A stretch of 23,860 nt of DNA from JANPCX01 sp966211815. GTDB lineage: Bacteria > Pseudomonadota > Gammaproteobacteria > Burkholderiales > Burkholderiaceae_C. The notes beneath the pieces were generated by a model. That model was not told the origin of the DNA and searched no databases. It was given only the letters and a program-made list of their open reading frames with translations. Below are positions 22,793 through 23,860 of this stretch, one piece after another. Each line of letters begins with the position of its first letter. The stretch's first letter is position 1. The position numbers and the translations under genes are program-made. The stretch covers positions 1-23,860 of the forward strand of contig CBIHOD010000059.1 of assembly GCA_966211815.1 (NCBI GenBank), in the 5' to 3' direction.

Positions 22793-23683
22793 ATGGACTT
22801 GCGGGACCTGCGCTATTTCGAAACCATCGCCGAGCTCCAGCACGTCGGCCGGGCGTCGGCCGAGCTGCACCGCACGCAGCCCGCGCTGACCAGCAGCGTG
22901 CGGCGGCTGGAGGAAGCCTGCGGCGCCGCGCTGTTCGAGAAGGCCGGCCGGGGCATCCGCCTCACCGCGGCGGGGAAGGTGATGTTGAAGTGGGCCCGGC
23001 AGATGCGCCTGGACGTCGAGGACGCCAGGCGCGAGCTGTCCGCCATCGGACAGGGCCTGGGTGGGCAGGTGCGCATCGGCATCGTGCCGACCGCGGCGCA
23101 GTTCCTCCTGCCCGCGGTCGCGCGCCGGCTCCTGCAGGAAGCGCCCGATGTCACGCTCACCACCGTCATCGGGCTGATCGACACCTTGAAACCCAGGCTG
23201 GCGGCCGGCGAGATCGACCTGATGGTGGGCACCGAAGGCCTGGCGGAAGCGGGCTTCGCCTCGAAAGCCCTGGCCGAGGACGCCATCGTCGTGGCGGCGA
23301 GCGCCGACCACGAGCTGTTCCGCGGCAAGCCCACCTTGAAGGACCTGACGCGCTACCGCTGGGCGCTTCAGCCCCCGGGGGCGCCCACGCGCGACTGGCT
23401 GGACCACGCTTTCGACCGCAAGCGCCTGCCGCGGCCGCGCGTCCAGGTCGAATCCACGATGCTGCTGATGCTGCCTTCGCTGATCGCGCGCACTGGCTTG
23501 TTGAGTTTCATCTCGCGGCACCACCTGGCCGGGCAGCAGGCCGTCCTGAAGGAAGTGCCCGTCAAGGAGGCGGTGATGCGCCGGCGCCTCGTCGTGACTC
23601 ACCGGGATACCGGCTACCTGTCGCCGGCGGCCTCGCGGCTGATCGAGCTGTTCGCATCGTCGCGGCGCGGCCGGGAGGCGTAG
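22793..23683 (+). CDS. LysR-family transcriptional regulator
   Basis: This 296-residue regulator has a winged helix-turn-helix at about residues 1-60 (MDLRDLRYFETIAELQHVGRAS, then LHRTQPALTSSVRRLEEACGAALFEKAGRGIRLTAAG). A linker helix and a periplasmic-binding-like effector domain follow (about 92-290; GQVRIGIVPTAAQFLLPAVARRLLQEAP, EIDLMVG, ARTGLLSFISRHHL). Length is normal. The gene is divergent from the Bug/RraA/dehydrogenase operon, which is the expected target. The inducer is probably the operon's substrate or an intermediate. No strong ribosome site precedes ATG 22793, but the start coincides with the conserved N-terminus. Confidence 0.93.
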   Translation: MDLRDLRYFETIAELQHVGRASAELHRTQPALTSSVRRLEEACGAALFEKAGRGIRLTAAGKVMLKWARQMRLDVEDARRELSAIGQGLGGQVRIGIVPTAAQFLLPAVARRLLQEAPDVTLTTVIGLIDTLKPRLAAGEIDLMVGTEGLAEAGFASKALAEDAIVVAASADHELFRGKPTLKDLTRYRWALQPPGAPTRDWLDHAFDRKRLPRPRVQVESTMLLMLPSLIARTGLLSFISRHHLAGQQAVLKEVPVKEAVMRRRLVVTHRDTGYLSPAASRLIELFASSRRGREA

Positions 23684-23711
23684 GGCCTGCTAACACTAAA
23701 AGGAAGCCCAC

Positions 23712-23860
23712 GTGACTACCCAAAAGCCCGCCATCGAGGCGCAAAGCACAGCTGTGGCCTGTGCCGCGGCGAGCATTTGCAACGCGGAGGGCGGGCTTTT
23801 TGGGAAGATCACCCGAAGGGCCGGTGTCTGTCCGGTCCCAGGGCGTCGTTGCGGACTCGT
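23712..23860 (+). CDS. Possible small GTG-started reading frame, runs off the window
   Basis: A GTG at 23712 preceded by AAAAGGAAG (23697-23705) opens a frame that stays open to the window edge (49 codons). The start reads V-T-T-Q-K-P-A-I-E-A-Q, with Cys residues at positions 17, 23, 40 and 47. I do not recognise the protein. The same DNA folds into a long inverted repeat, so the openness may be coincidental. The good ribosome site is the main argument for translation. Confidence 0.35.
   Translation, partial: MTTQKPAIEAQSTAVACAAASICNAEGGLFGKITRRAGVCPVPGRRCGL
23719..23804. ncRNA. Nested inverted-repeat structure after lysR (terminator or structured RNA)
   Basis: CCCAAAAGCCCGCC (23719-23732) pairs with GGCGGGCTTTTTGGG (23790-23804) except for one extra T. 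Inside, GCAAA (23741-23745) pairs with TTTGC (23776-23780), and GCACAG (23746-23751) with CTGTGC (23759-23764), giving a stacked hairpin with internal bulges. It begins 36 nt after the lysR stop. It could be a terminator with a long apical part, a regulatory RNA or a leader for the downstream gene. Confidence 0.4.

Overview
The window looks like chromosomal DNA of a high-GC betaproteobacterium, most likely Burkholderiales and probably Comamonadaceae. Support for this: very GC-rich DNA, many substrate-binding proteins including a Bug-type (tripartite tricarboxylate) one, TRAP transporter genes, a LysR regulator divergent from a small catabolic operon, and GTTCGGGCTGAGCC-type intergenic repeats. 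No rRNA, tRNA, CRISPR array or transposase gene is visible. The taxonomic call is an inference from gene content and composition.

Layout. 1-2330: the last codons of a TRAP large permease followed by two tandem, paralogous DctP-type binding proteins. 2393-4682: a DUF808 (YedI-like) membrane protein, an unrecognised four-helix membrane protein and a 1-Cys (Prx6-type) peroxiredoxin. 4892-9723: a tight three-gene unit of two paralogous NMT1/SsuA-like periplasmic binding proteins and a transmembrane HAMP-PAS4-GGDEF diguanylate cyclase, with no ABC permease or ATPase beside it. 9724-10129: a non-coding stretch with a composite repeat, in which two near-identical inverted 47-bp arms enclose three tandem 31-bp units. 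10130-14155: a sigma-54 activator lacking a receiver domain, followed by cystathionine beta-synthase and a cystathionine gamma-lyase/synthase that overlap by 4 nt, with a candidate sigma-54 promoter in front of the pair. 14177-15567 (minus strand): TspO, a DUF4287 mini-protein and a YciI-like protein. 15700-18090 (minus strand): an amino-acid ABC importer (binding protein and two permeases) with no ATPase gene alongside, and a strong hairpin between the binding protein and permease genes. 18372-19991: a solitary dipeptide/oligopeptide-type binding protein. 20022-22667 (minus strand): Bug-type binding protein, RraA-like protein and 2-hydroxyacid dehydrogenase, with overlapping or closely spaced genes and a divergent LysR regulator at 22793-23683. 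23684-23860: an elaborate inverted-repeat structure inside a possible GTG-started reading frame that runs off the end.

How the parts work together. The theme is solute capture and sensing: seven periplasmic binding proteins from five families lie in under 24 kb, and most lack a complete transporter next to them. The least ordinary unit is the pair of orphan binding proteins with the diguanylate cyclase, which could couple an external solute to c-di-GMP. The sulfur block suggests sigma-54 control of homocysteine-to-cysteine (reverse transsulfuration) flux. The LysR/Bug/RraA/dehydrogenase block looks like an inducible pathway for an organic hydroxy- or keto-acid. Functions are from motif recognition by eye; no database search was run.
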